A stretch of DNA of 64,000 bases from Pokkaliibacter sp046614695 (lineage in GTDB: Bacteria > Pseudomonadota > Gammaproteobacteria > Pseudomonadales > Balneatricaceae): NCBI RefSeq assembly GCF_046614695.1, contig NZ_JBKKHQ010000027.1:1-64000 (forward strand), written 5' to 3'. The notes under the pieces are model-generated. The model was not told the origin of the DNA. It searched no databases and saw nothing but the letters and a program-made list of their open reading frames with translations. Made by a program: the position numbers and the translations under genes. Below are positions 26,113 to 34,888 of the stretch, piece by piece; the first letter of the stretch is position 1, and every line of letters starts with the position of its first letter.

Positions 26113-28032
26113 TCAGGTACGGTAGTGGTTAACCGTTTTCTGCATTTCATCAGCCGCCAGAGTCAGCTTCTCGCTGTACTCAGAGGTAGTGGCAGAGAGT
26201 TTACGGCTATCATTAGACAGCGTTGTAATCTCCTGAATGGACTGGTTGATGTTCTCAACCACCGCCATTTGCTCGCTTGCCGCTGAGGCTAGTGTCTGAT
26301 TAAAGGAGTCCACTTCCGATACATCGGTAATGATGGCCTGCAGAATATCAGAGAGGCTGGAGATGTCGGATGCGTTTTGCTTCGCACTCTCGCTATTTTC
26401 GTACATCACGCTCTGGGCGCGTCGAACGTCAGACTGCAAGCGCTCGATCATTTTATGAATTTCTTCTGTTGAGGCCTGAGTACGGCTCGCCAGAGAACGA
26501 ACCTCATCCGCTACCACCGCAAAACCACGGCCCTGCTCACCAGCACGTGCCGCCTCAATCGCCGCGTTCAATGCCAGTAGGTTGGTTTGCTCGGCAATAT
26601 TCTGAATAACCTCCAGTACTTGCCCGATGCCCTTGCTGGCTTCATTCAGCTCATCAATCACACTAACCGCTTGTTCCATTTGCTCAGACTGGTTCACGAT
26701 GGCGCCGAGACTATGCTTGAGTCGCTCATCGCCTTCCAGCGCCTTGTGATTGGTGGCGCTGGTCAGGCTGGCTGCGCTTTCAAGACGATGAGTAACGTCC
26801 TGTAGGGATGCAGACATTTCATGGATGGCACTGGCGACCTGGTCGGTATTGCTGGACTGTGAAAGCAGTACCTGATTTGAGCGAGCCGCAATATTTGAAA
26901 GCTCAGCCGATGAGCTGGTGAGGGTGCCGCTCATCTCCTTCACATGAGAGACCGTATGCTGAATCTGGTCCAGCAGTTTGTCGAACTCCTGTGACATCAG
27001 GGAGACTTCATCTTTACCGGTGTAGTTAAGACGCAGCGTCAGATCACCATCACCTGCGGTGATTTCCTTGATGCGCTCAATGACCTTACTCAGTGGACTG
27101 GAAACCATGGTACGAAGCATCAGCAAAACAGCCACAATGACAATCACGCCGGCGATGATGATCTTGGCCAGAAGAGAGCCCGTTTGCGAGGCAATCATGG
27201 AATTGACTTCGTCATCATCGTAAGCAGTAACGATGGTATAGCCCCAGGCATCATAAGGTGTCTTTTTCACCTGCCAGCCATCTGCACCTTTCAGTGCTGA
27301 TTCAACGGTGTCTTGGTCGACAGTAGATGAGAAGGCACGAATACGGTCTTTGTTATCAATCAATGCGACGAAGCCATGTTCCATGACGCGAGTGCTGGCG
27401 ATGTAGTCAGTCAGGGTCGCAAGGTCAGCCTTATAACCGACATACCAGATACCAACGGTGTTGCCACTGGCGTCATGCATGGGTTCATAGCCAGTGAGGT
27501 AGGGGTTGCCGAGAATATCAACCTGGCCATAAAACGCGGTATTAGCGTTGATTTTTTTGATCGCGCCGCCGCCGGGCGCGAGGATAGTGCCGATAGCACG
27601 GCCCTTATCCGTCATGACGTTAGTGGATACACGAACATATTCATCACCGGATTTCACAAAGAGAGTCGCGGTACCGCCCATCTTGGCGGTGATGCCATCA
27701 ACCAGATCAAAGTTGTTCGCTTGAGGTTTGTCGCCCAGAAGCAGCTGAGGCACCTGTTTCTCTTTGACTGTCACCTGACTGCCAAGAGTAGGAGTGCCGA
27801 TTTGCTTACCCTGTTCCATGAGTTGGGCCATGCTACTTTTCACGCGCTCTTTCATGAGTGCGTCAGTAACATCAAGAATTCGCTGGGTCTGTTGAGTGGC
27901 TTCATCACTTTGCCGCTTAGCGTCAGCGAGTGTGTCTTTATTCACTCCGCTAATGGTCAGTGCGCCAGTGATCACAATCATGAGCACGATCAGGCTGGTG
28001 AGGGCGATCACAAATTTACGCGCGATGGTCAT
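26113..28032 (-). CDS. Methyl-accepting chemotaxis protein with Cache-type sensor
   Basis: This 639-residue chemoreceptor has an N-terminal membrane span (about 6-28) and a periplasmic Cache-type domain (about 30-280; motifs FVKSGDEYVRVSTNV, NPYLTGYEPM and GIWYVGYK). A second span (about 285-307) is followed by HAMP (about 308-362) and the cytoplasmic signalling domain. The conserved hairpin tip (EQTNLLALNAAIEAARAGEQ) lies near 480-500. There is no C-terminal NWETF-like CheR tether; it ends NHYRT. The ligand is unknown. It is a single-gene unit with its own terminator. Confidence 0.93.
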   Translation of the reverse strand: MTIARKFVIALTSLIVLMIVITGALTISGVNKDTLADAKRQSDEATQQTQRILDVTDALMKERVKSSMAQLMEQGKQIGTPTLGSQVTVKEKQVPQLLLGDKPQANNFDLVDGITAKMGGTATLFVKSGDEYVRVSTNVMTDKGRAIGTILAPGGGAIKKINANTAFYGQVDILGNPYLTGYEPMHDASGNTVGIWYVGYKADLATLTDYIASTRVMEHGFVALIDNKDRIRAFSSTVDQDTVESALKGADGWQVKKTPYDAWGYTIVTAYDDDEVNSMIASQTGSLLAKIIIAGVIVIVAVLLMLRTMVSSPLSKVIERIKEITAGDGDLTLRLNYTGKDEVSLMSQEFDKLLDQIQHTVSHVKEMSGTLTSSSAELSNIAARSNQVLLSQSSNTDQVASAIHEMSASLQDVTHRLESAASLTSATNHKALEGDERLKHSLGAIVNQSEQMEQAVSVIDELNEASKGIGQVLEVIQNIAEQTNLLALNAAIEAARAGEQGRGFAVVADEVRSLASRTQASTEEIHKMIERLQSDVRRAQSVMYENSESAKQNASDISSLSDILQAIITDVSEVDSFNQTLASAASEQMAVVENINQSIQEITTLSNDSRKLSATTSEYSEKLTLAADEMQKTVNHYRT

Positions 28033-28558
28033 TGCTTCATCTCCATTAGATACGGCTCCAGAGAACGTAAAGAGAGGTTTTTCAGACTAATAGCAGAGTG
28101 AGGTAAATCGCGTCGGAAAGGGTGTCGTTGTTGCATAGCCAATCCTTGTAAGCGAAATACATACCGAATCATTTCACCGAGACTATTACAGACTGAAAAC
28201 TTACGACTGTCATGACATGAGTCAACATTTTGCTGACAAAGAAGAATGTATACCGTCATCTTGCTTTCAAGTTGTACCAATCAAGGAAGATTAATGAATC
28301 ATGTAAAGCTTAACTCTGACTTAAATCTGAAACAGCCTCGGTGCTGAACGTGTTAGCCCTGAGAGTTGACCCATAAATTTTTTGGATTCATCTGAACCTA
28401 GTACGTTTGAACACTATTGTCAGATCAAATTTTGAACAGAGAGTGTTTTGGAGTGCAGGCTGTTAAGAAATCGCCAATTAGCAATGGCGATCCAGAATGG
28501 AAACGCCCGGTTATACCGGGCGTGAATGGTCGGGGAGTTTTAGCCTGTGAGAGTGTGT
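28033..28558. other. Intergenic region between the chemoreceptor and trpG
   Basis: No convincing gene was seen in these 526 bp. A frame on the minus strand (28029-28280) lacks family features and a ribosome site. A hairpin CGCCCGG-TTATA-CCGGGCG at 28504-28522 lies 36 bp past the trpG stop. On the minus strand it is followed only by TTTCCATT, so it is a weak terminator candidate. The rest is AT-rich and presumably holds the chemoreceptor promoter. Confidence 0.5.
28504..28522 (-). terminator. Weak terminator candidate after trpG
   Basis: CGCCCGG (28504-28510) and CCGGGCG (28516-28522) are a perfect 7-bp stem with a 5-base loop. The minus-strand tail is TTTCCATT, only partly T-rich. Confidence 0.5.
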
Positions 28559-29221
28559 TCAGGCGTGAAAGAGGAAGTTAGATACCAATTCTTTACCGCC
28601 TTCCGTCGCAAAAGACTCCGGATGGAACTGGATGCCATGAATAGGATAGTCCCGGTGTTGAACACCCATCAGCTCGAACTTGCCGCCTTGGCGAACCGTT
28701 TCCAGATTGACGAAGTCTTCACGCTGAAGAGCACCTACACTGGCAGTCACGCGCAGGCAGTCCGGGAAGCTTTCTGCCTCGGCCATCAGGGAGTGATAGC
28801 GCATTACCTCCAGCTGATCCGGTGTGTCTTGAAATACGCTGCTGCCATCGTGAGTGATGGGGCTGGTTTTACCGTGCATGGGTAAAGGGGCTTTCACGAC
28901 CTTGCCACCGAACACATGAACAATCCCCTGCATACCCAGACAAACACCCAGTAAGGGGATGGTTTTCCCTAGTTCAAGAATCACCTCGGCGCAGACGCCA
29001 AAATAGCTGGCATCTTCAGGAGAACCGGGCCCCGGCGAGATAATGATCCGGTCCGGGTTATAGTCCCGGATATCAGCCAGCGTCACTTCATCATTACGTT
29101 TTACAACGACTTCAAAATGACTGATGCGACCCTGGAACTGCTCGGACTGCAGAATTTCCCCAACGAACTGATAAAGGTTGTAGGTGAAAGAGTCGTAGTT
29201 ATCGATGATATAAACCTTCAT
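28559..29221 (-). CDS. trpG: Anthranilate synthase glutamine amidotransferase component
   Basis: TrpG releases ammonia from glutamine for anthranilate synthesis by TrpE. The 220-residue class I amidotransferase has the triad Cys94 (GVCLGMQG), His200 and Glu202 (FHPES), and the NYDSFTYNL start. It is slightly longer than the common length of about 195 residues. Its ATG overlaps the trpE stop by four bases (ATGA), so translation is coupled. PabA-type dual use cannot be excluded from sequence. The adjoining trpR argues for tryptophan synthesis. Confidence 0.9.
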   Translation of the reverse strand: MKVYIIDNYDSFTYNLYQFVGEILQSEQFQGRISHFEVVVKRNDEVTLADIRDYNPDRIIISPGPGSPEDASYFGVCAEVILELGKTIPLLGVCLGMQGIVHVFGGKVVKAPLPMHGKTSPITHDGSSVFQDTPDQLEVMRYHSLMAEAESFPDCLRVTASVGALQREDFVNLETVRQGGKFELMGVQHRDYPIHGIQFHPESFATEGGKELVSNFLFHA

Positions 29222-30627
29222 GCCTCTTCTCCTTTCACCATAAACATTTCCAGCACTTTGCGGGTGCCGGCAAACTTGCGCTGGATCTCCTGATATTCAT
29301 CTTCAGGGTTAGAGTCGTAGACATTACCGCCACAGGTTTGTACGTAGCTCTCTTCGCCGTTGGCAAAAATAGTGCGAATCGGGATAGCGAAAATGCAGTC
29401 ACCATTAAAGGAGAAGTGACCTAAGGCACCGCCGTAGGGGCCGCGGCCTTCTGACTCCAGTCCGTCGATAATCTTCATGGCCTCAATTTTCGGCGCTCCG
29501 GTGAGTGTGCCTGCCGGGAAGTTACTGGCGAGGGCTGAGAACATATCCTCACTTTCCGCCAGGATGCCGACGATCTCTGAGGAGATATGCTGAACGTGAC
29601 TGAAGCGCTTGATGTCCATAAGGCTGCGGACCTTGACCGTGCCAAACTGGGCCACACGGCCAATATCGTTACGGTGCAGATCAACGATCATGTTGTGCTC
29701 GGCGATCTCTTTCGGATCGTTCAGGAGCTTGCGTGCCAGCGCTGTATCTTCCTGAGGTGTTTTGCCTCGACCGGCGGTACCGGCCAGCGGGAAGGTTTCC
29801 ATTTCGCCCTGACGCAGGCGGAACAGCAGCTCAGGGCTGGCGCCAATCATCTTCTGGTCACCAAACTTGACGTAATACATCTGTGGCGAAGGATTCACTT
29901 CACGTAGCTGCTCGTAAAGGTTAATGGTGTCGCCTTCGAGCCTGAAGCGGGATTTGAAGCCGACTTCGGCCTGAAAAATTTTACCGTCGATAATGTCCTG
30001 CTTCACCTTCATGACCGCATCGGCATGCTGCTCACGGCTCATGGTTTCGCCAAGCGGGGTGATTTTTAGCTCGCCGTTACCCTCATAAGGGCTTTCGATC
30101 AGCGCTTTGATTTGCTCGTAGCGGTTCTCATCGTAGTAGAAGTAGAAGACTTCACCCGTCATCTTGTCGAGTGTCAGGCCATCCTTGTACAAGCCAAAGC
30201 GGAAGGCATCGAACATCTCGCTGCTTTGAATATTGAGCGAGGGCTCAAAGTAGTTCATGGCATCGTAACCAAGGTAACCGGTCAGTCCACCGGCATAACG
30301 GCGAGAAATAATGTTCTGGGGAATGATGTCACGCAGCAGGTAATACGGATTTTCGCTGTCGTAGGCTTCGGTGTTGCCATCACGGTCCTCAATAAAAAGG
30401 GTCTTTCCCTGAGCGTAAAGCTGTTTTTCAGGGTCAAAACCGATTATCGAATGGCGGGAGATGTGGCTTTCCTCGCCGAGGGACTCCAGCATAAAGCAGC
30501 TGTCGAAGCGCTTATCGATCTTTTTAAACAGATCGAAGAAATCGATATCGGTCGCAAGCATCACATACTTGGGCTTACGGGGCAGTGACAGCATGGCGGG
30601 TTTGGCTGTCGAAATAGAGGCATTCAT
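29218..30627 (-). CDS. trpE: Anthranilate synthase component I
   Basis: TrpE converts chorismate and ammonia to anthranilate, the first tryptophan-specific step. The 469-residue protein has the chorismate-utilising domain motifs IGASPELL, PLAGTAGRGKT, EHNMIVDLHRNDIGRV and FPAGTLTGAPK. Near the N-terminus CFMLES resembles the LLES feedback motif that binds tryptophan. The ATG at 30627 follows AAGTGAG; an in-frame GTG at 30639 lacks a ribosome site. No Trp-rich leader peptide or attenuator was seen upstream. PabB is the alternative, but the trpR neighbour and the LES motif favour TrpE. Confidence 0.85.
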   Translation of the reverse strand: MNASISTAKPAMLSLPRKPKYVMLATDIDFFDLFKKIDKRFDSCFMLESLGEESHISRHSIIGFDPEKQLYAQGKTLFIEDRDGNTEAYDSENPYYLLRDIIPQNIISRRYAGGLTGYLGYDAMNYFEPSLNIQSSEMFDAFRFGLYKDGLTLDKMTGEVFYFYYDENRYEQIKALIESPYEGNGELKITPLGETMSREQHADAVMKVKQDIIDGKIFQAEVGFKSRFRLEGDTINLYEQLREVNPSPQMYYVKFGDQKMIGASPELLFRLRQGEMETFPLAGTAGRGKTPQEDTALARKLLNDPKEIAEHNMIVDLHRNDIGRVAQFGTVKVRSLMDIKRFSHVQHISSEIVGILAESEDMFSALASNFPAGTLTGAPKIEAMKIIDGLESEGRGPYGGALGHFSFNGDCIFAIPIRTIFANGEESYVQTCGGNVYDSNPEDEYQEIQRKFAGTRKVLEMFMVKGEEA

Positions 30628-30753
30628 GAGCAAACTCACTTATGACAAAGAGGATTCAGGCGTAGGGGTCAGTGAATGACAAGAGCATTCGTCAGATTTC
30701 GGGACGCTAGCGACGCCATCGATGGTGCCCGTGAGCATAGGGTAAGGGAGTGT

Positions 30754-30999
30754 TCATCTGCCTGAAGCCTTGAGTGCACGTGAGCCGCGTGTCACTGTGG
30801 CAATGCCCACGCCGAGTGTTTCCGCAATCTGGCGCTGAGGAACTCCCTCTTCCAGCATGCGGAAAATCTGCAGCCGCTTACCGATTTCGCTAAGCTCTGC
30901 GGGGGTGAGTAATGCCTGAAGTGCCTGTTCCATATCCTCTGCCGTTTTCATGGACAGAAGGTGGTTCAGTAAAGGCTCAAGATAGATGTCTGTATTCAT
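30754..30999 (-). CDS. trpR: Trp operon repressor TrpR
   Basis: TrpR binds tryptophan and represses tryptophan genes. The 81-residue protein has the TrpR core LTPAELSEIGKRLQIFRML and the helix-turn-helix with the signature GVGIATVTRGSRALK. It is shorter than E. coli TrpR (108), with trimmed ends. It lies upstream of trpE-trpG on the same strand (about 126-bp gap), so trpR-trpE-trpG may be one regulated unit. The palindrome GTACTAGTAC abuts the start codon and no Shine-Dalgarno sequence is visible. Confidence 0.9.
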   Translation of the reverse strand: MNTDIYLEPLLNHLLSMKTAEDMEQALQALLTPAELSEIGKRLQIFRMLEEGVPQRQIAETLGVGIATVTRGSRALKASGR

Positions 31000-31009
31000 G
31001 TACTAGTAC
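31000..31009 (-). promoter_or_regulatory. Putative TrpR operator touching the trpR start
   Basis: The perfect 10-bp palindrome GTACTAGTAC directly precedes the trpR ATG. It shares ACTAGTACG with the E. coli trp operator. A possible promoter on the same strand is TTGCGA (31035-31030), a 16-bp spacer and TATCGT (31013-31008), which would place the transcript start within a few bases of the ATG. Autorepression and a nearly leaderless message are inferences. Confidence 0.5.
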
Positions 31010-31110
31010 GATATTGATTTTTTAATAGATCGCAAGCTTTTTCTTAACTATTTCAATCATTAAGCAGTCAGCACTGGCTGCCGTGAGCGGATCTGGCAAG
31101 GGTCTCACTT

Positions 31111-31794
31111 ATGAACATCAGGAGCATTAGCACCTTGGTCGTGCTTGCACTGGCCAGTCTTTTCAGCGTTGCAGGGCTGGCTGCCGGATTTAACTGTGCG
31201 ACAGCCACCGGGCAGGTAGAGAAAGCGATCTGTGCCTCAGCACCGATTTCCCGCTTGGATGAAGAGATGACGGATATTCTTGCCAATGCCATTAAACTCA
31301 ACCGGGAAAAGCAGGCTGTACTGGAAGCCGGCCAGCGCGCCTGGATCAGACAGCGGGACAGTCAGTGTATTAATGGGCAGGTGAATCGTTGTCTGGTGGA
31401 AAGTTATGGCCAGCATATGGCGTGGATTTACCTTACCTCTGAGACTGATAACCTTCGTCGAGTCAAAGACATCTGCAGCAAGGCGCCCAGCTTTTCCGAT
31501 GCCATTATGTCCGGCAGTCAGCCTGATCATCGGCTCGACAGTTACATGCAGGCTCGTTGCACGTTGGGAGTCGTAAAAGCTATCGGTAGCGAACGGCTGA
31601 ACGATGCCGACTGGGAGAGCCGGATAGAAACCCTGAGCGGTTTGATTGGGGAGATGGCCTATGCGCTTGAGACAAAACGCAAGGACTGTGATGCCGCCTG
31701 TGTGGCAAGGCATCCGCTGGACGTAGGGCAGGCCATGACTAGCTATCTGAATCGGATTATCGATCAGTATTACGCGTTCAGAAATGCCCCCTGA
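31111..31794 (+). CDS. Secreted LprI-like (lysozyme inhibitor LprI family) protein
   Basis: This 227-residue protein has a signal peptide (about 1-25) and a cysteine-rich domain at about 26-100. That domain carries the LprI/DUF1311 pattern, including KAICASAPISRLDEEM and GQRAWIRQRDSQC. The spaced cysteines are likely disulphides in the periplasm. The C-terminal half is not recognised. Some members of the family inhibit lysozyme, but most are uncharacterised, so function here is open. AAGGG precedes the ATG. It is a single-gene unit with a shared terminator toward aguA. Confidence 0.75.
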   Translation: MNIRSISTLVVLALASLFSVAGLAAGFNCATATGQVEKAICASAPISRLDEEMTDILANAIKLNREKQAVLEAGQRAWIRQRDSQCINGQVNRCLVESYGQHMAWIYLTSETDNLRRVKDICSKAPSFSDAIMSGSQPDHRLDSYMQARCTLGVVKAIGSERLNDADWESRIETLSGLIGEMAYALETKRKDCDAACVARHPLDVGQAMTSYLNRIIDQYYAFRNAP

Positions 31795-31827
31795 CTGGAT
31801 CGCCTTCCGCGCGTTTCAAGAGATACA

Positions 31828-31857
31828 AAAAAACCGCTGTCAGGGCAGCGGTTTTTT
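31828..31857. terminator. Bidirectional terminator between the LprI-like gene and aguA
   Basis: AAAAAACCGCTG (31828-31839), loop TCAGGG and CAGCGGTTTTTT (31846-31857) form a perfect 12-bp repeat with T-runs on both strands. It serves both convergent genes. Confidence 0.95.
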
Positions 31858-31881
31858 ATCAGAAACAGGACGTCCCGGGGC

Positions 31882-32979
31882 TTAGCCAGCAGGTTGTTGT
31901 TGCGTCAGACAGTGGATGTTGCCACCACCCAGCAAAAACTCCCGGCCGGGGATCATGACAATCTCACGGTCAGGGAAGCAGCTCTGCAGGATAGCGCGAG
32001 CTTCTTCGTCTGTTTCCACATCAAACTTCGGCGCAATGATGCCGCCATTGACGATCAGGAAGTTCACGTAGCTGCCAGCCAGTCGATGGCCTGACTGACG
32101 AGAGTGGGCGTCCGCGACCTGATCAATGGTCTCGCACTCTTCCTCGGTAGAGTAGAGCGGGCCTGGAACCGGCACCTTATGTACCTTGATTTTCCGGCCT
32201 TTGGCATCAACCACTGACTCAAGGACAGCCATCGCCTGCTGGCAACGGCTGTAGTTAGGGTCGTTTTGATCGTCCGTCCATGCCAGTAATACTTCGCCTG
32301 GCTGAGTGAAGCAGCAGAAGTTATCAACGTGGCCGTCGGTCTCATCATTGAAAAGACCCCATGGCAGCCAGATAACCTGCTCGATATTCAGATAGTCACG
32401 CAGCTTGGCTTCAATCTCTTCCCGGTTCATGTGCGGGTTACGGTTACTGTTCAACAGGCACTCTTCAGTGACCAGAACGGTGCCTTCGCCATCGACATGG
32501 ATAGAACCGCCTTCCAGTACAAATTCAGGCGTGCTGTAACGGTCAACCTTTTCCATGGACAGCACCTTGTGGGCGACCTGCTGGTCCCGATTCCAGGGGA
32601 AATACAGGCCGCCGTTGAAGCCGCCCCAGCAGTTGAAATCCCAGTCGACACCACGAACGTCACCTTTGTCATTGATCACAAAGGTCGGGCCGGTATCACG
32701 TACCCAGGCATCATCGGCACTGATCTCGACAACGCGAACATCCAGATGCGCAAGCTGTGTACTGGCATTTTCATACTGCTTGGCAGAAACGCCGATGCTG
32801 ACCGGAACAAAGCGGGAAATCGCTTCTGCCATGGCAGCATGAGCTTTCTGTACCGCTTTGGCACCTAAACGCCAGTTATCTGTGCGCTCAGGCCAGAGCA
32901 TCCAGACCTGATCCTGCCTGGCCCATTCGGCGGGCATGTAAAAGCCATCAGCGCGTGGCGTTGAGTTCAGGGTTTTCAT
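31882..32979 (-). CDS. aguA: Agmatine deiminase
   Basis: AguA hydrolyses agmatine to N-carbamoylputrescine and ammonia. The 365-residue guanidino-modifying enzyme has the nucleophile Cys357 in GGGNIHC, the same residue number as in characterised enzymes. Substrate motifs RDTGPTF, WGGFNGG and DETDGHVDNF are present. The ATG at 32979 matches the family start. A GTG at 32985 overlaps the aguB stop (GTGA) and could also be used, which indicates translational coupling. aguB lies directly upstream, so the operon carries both steps from agmatine to putrescine. Confidence 0.96.
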   Translation of the reverse strand: MKTLNSTPRADGFYMPAEWARQDQVWMLWPERTDNWRLGAKAVQKAHAAMAEAISRFVPVSIGVSAKQYENASTQLAHLDVRVVEISADDAWVRDTGPTFVINDKGDVRGVDWDFNCWGGFNGGLYFPWNRDQQVAHKVLSMEKVDRYSTPEFVLEGGSIHVDGEGTVLVTEECLLNSNRNPHMNREEIEAKLRDYLNIEQVIWLPWGLFNDETDGHVDNFCCFTQPGEVLLAWTDDQNDPNYSRCQQAMAVLESVVDAKGRKIKVHKVPVPGPLYSTEEECETIDQVADAHSRQSGHRLAGSYVNFLIVNGGIIAPKFDVETDEEARAILQSCFPDREIVMIPGREFLLGGGNIHCLTQQQPAG

Positions 32980-32981
32980 GC

Positions 32982-33854
32982 TCACTTGACTCCGTCCAGT
33001 GTTTTGACGGGGCTATAGAGTTCAGGGCGACGGTCGCGGAACACCCCCCACGCTGAGCGGATCTTTTCCAGTTCATCCAGGTCAAAGGTGTGAACCAGAA
33101 TGCCTTCTTCGGTTTCGTTCAGCTCGGCGACTTTCTCGCCGAATTGGTTGGCGATAAAGGAGGAGCCGTAGAAGGTGATGTCATAACCATCCTGCTCCTC
33201 TTTACCGATACGGTTGGAGGCAATCAGTGGCATGACGTTGGCGCCGGCATGGCCCTGCTGAACACGCTGCCAGTGATCGCGTGAGCTGATGGTGGAATCG
33301 TGTGGCTCGCTGCCGATGGCGGTCGGGTAGAACAGCAGCTCTGCACCCATCAACGCCATGGAGCGGGCAGTTTCGGGGAACCACTGATCCCAGCAGATGC
33401 CGACGCCGATGCGGCCAAACCGGGTATTCCAGACTTTGAAGCCAGTATCGCCCGGATTGAAGTAATACTTTTCATGATAGCCCGGGCCATCAGGAATATG
33501 GCTCTTACGGTACAGGCCCAGCATGGAGCCATCGGCATCAATAACGACGACGGAGTTAAAGCGCGCACGGCCTGCCAGCTCAAAGAAGCTGATAGGCAGC
33601 ACAACGTTCAGCTCTTTTGCCAGCTTCTGAAAATGCTGGATGGCTGGATTTTCTTCAACGGTAGTGGCCAGCAGCAGATAGTCAGCATTGGGCTTCTGGC
33701 AGAAGTAGGGCGTCTCGAACAGCTCCTGAATCAGCACGATGTTCGCACCTTTGGCTACGGCGTCGCGCACGTGCTTTTCCGCTTTGGCGATGTTGTTCTC
33801 TCGATCCCAGCTACAGGACATCTGGGTGGCGGCGACGGTAACGTTGCGAGTCAT
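32982..33854 (-). CDS. aguB: N-carbamoylputrescine amidase
   Basis: AguB hydrolyses N-carbamoylputrescine to putrescine, CO2 and ammonia. The 290-residue nitrilase-fold protein shows the catalytic triad Glu44 (IQELFE), Lys117 (YRKSHIPDG) and Cys154 (GICWDQW). The frame is open further upstream, but the ATG at 33854 follows GAGGA and matches the family start MTRNVTVAATQM. It is first in aguB-aguA and lies downstream of a TetR-family gene on the same strand, the gene order of Pseudomonas aguRBA. Confidence 0.95.
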   Translation of the reverse strand: MTRNVTVAATQMSCSWDRENNIAKAEKHVRDAVAKGANIVLIQELFETPYFCQKPNADYLLLATTVEENPAIQHFQKLAKELNVVLPISFFELAGRARFNSVVVIDADGSMLGLYRKSHIPDGPGYHEKYYFNPGDTGFKVWNTRFGRIGVGICWDQWFPETARSMALMGAELLFYPTAIGSEPHDSTISSRDHWQRVQQGHAGANVMPLIASNRIGKEEQDGYDITFYGSSFIANQFGEKVAELNETEEGILVHTFDLDELEKIRSAWGVFRDRRPELYSPVKTLDGVK

Positions 33855-34031
33855 AGTGATCCTCATTGAGTGTCTGACGTCTTGGGGTAACCAGCAGGTC
33901 TGGCCTCGCGAAAGCGCGTTGTGGCAATAACTATGCTGGCGATATCGGAGCAGGGCAACCGACACAGAATCAGGTCGGCGGGTTAATGCGATTGACGACA
34001 GTATCCGCTGCTCGAGAGCGCACTTTATAGT

Positions 34032-34043
34032 CGATAGTTATCG
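34032..34043. promoter_or_regulatory. Palindrome in the aguB upstream region
   Basis: CGATAGTTATCG (34032-34043) is a near-perfect dyad (CGATA, two bases, TATCG) in the AT-rich 244-bp gap upstream of aguB. It is a candidate site for the TetR-family regulator next door; that link is inference. Confidence 0.4.
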
Positions 34044-34098
34044 GTAAATAAAGTGTTTTAAACTATATAGAACAAATTTTATGGATCTAAATTCGATA

Positions 34099-34758
34099 TT
34101 AATCGGTGTTTTGCTGTGGGGTGTTGGCTGTCTGGCATTTCAGCGGCAGATAGCGGGGCAGATACAGCCCAAGATAAGCCAACCCGGCCCGATAACCTTC
34201 TTCCGCATAGTCAGCATGAATGTACCCAAAGCGCTGCACACTCAGGCCGTACAGGCGGTCTGACAGCTGCATGCTGATATCGAAGATATCCAGATGCTGA
34301 GGCAGGGCAGGCAGAACGAAGTAATGCTGAAAGAGCGCGGCCATGGCTTCGCTTAACCGCAGATCATGCTGACGGTCGAGGGTTTGAACATCCACCAGCC
34401 CATGATTGCTCAGGATTAACTGGCGGGCAGCCTCATCGTTCTGATAGACCCTAAGGGTGCGGGCTTCGATCTGGTGCAGCAGCTCTTGCCAGTCCTTGGG
34501 CTGATAGTCGCCAGGGAAGGAAAGCGCATCCAGCATGGCCTCATGTACGCGGGCCGTCAGCGCGGTGAGTAGCGCCTGAACATTGGGAAAAAAGTGATAA
34601 ACCGATGACGGAGGAATGCCCGCTGCTTCAGCCACACCATAGATGCTGAGCTCCGCGGGGCCGCCCTGGGCCAACAGCAGCCGTGCAGCGGACAAGACGG
34701 CATCAATGCGCGCCTGACTGCTGGCGCGGGGTTTACGGGCACTGCTGCGACTTGCCAT
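34099..34758 (-). CDS. TetR-family regulator, AguR candidate
   Basis: This 219-residue TetR regulator has an N-terminal helix-turn-helix (about residues 14-60; GVAEAAGIPPSSVYHFFPN) and a helical ligand domain. Length and gene order (regulator, aguB, aguA) match Pseudomonas AguR, which represses aguBA until agmatine or N-carbamoylputrescine binds. The match is by context, not by detailed sequence comparison. The ATG at 34758 follows CGGAG; the frame continues upstream but without a better start. Confidence 0.8.
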   Translation of the reverse strand: MASRSSARKPRASSQARIDAVLSAARLLLAQGGPAELSIYGVAEAAGIPPSSVYHFFPNVQALLTALTARVHEAMLDALSFPGDYQPKDWQELLHQIEARTLRVYQNDEAARQLILSNHGLVDVQTLDRQHDLRLSEAMAALFQHYFVLPALPQHLDIFDISMQLSDRLYGLSVQRFGYIHADYAEEGYRAGLAYLGLYLPRYLPLKCQTANTPQQNTD

Positions 34759-34888
34759 AGACACTCCGAAAGGCACTGGGCTTGAGATGTGACGGCGGCA
34801 GGCTAGCGCAGGAGCAACGAAGAGGCAACACAGGGGCATTCACCGGAGACCGCCCGACGTTTGCCTCTATGCTCTCAGGGATTAAAAA

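Noticed and set aside
28029..28280. 83-codon minus-strand frame upstream of the chemoreceptor
   Set aside because: No ribosome site, cysteine-rich mixed composition and overlap with the expected chemoreceptor promoter region argue against it.
30700..30730. Second TrpR operator before trpE (GCTAGC and CCATCGATGG dyads)
   Set aside because: They contain palindromes but lack the ACTAGT half-sites seen at the trpR start, so the similarity is too weak.
30640..30753. Possible trp attenuator or leader peptide before trpE
   Set aside because: No short frame with tandem Trp codons and no terminator/antiterminator pair was found in the gap.
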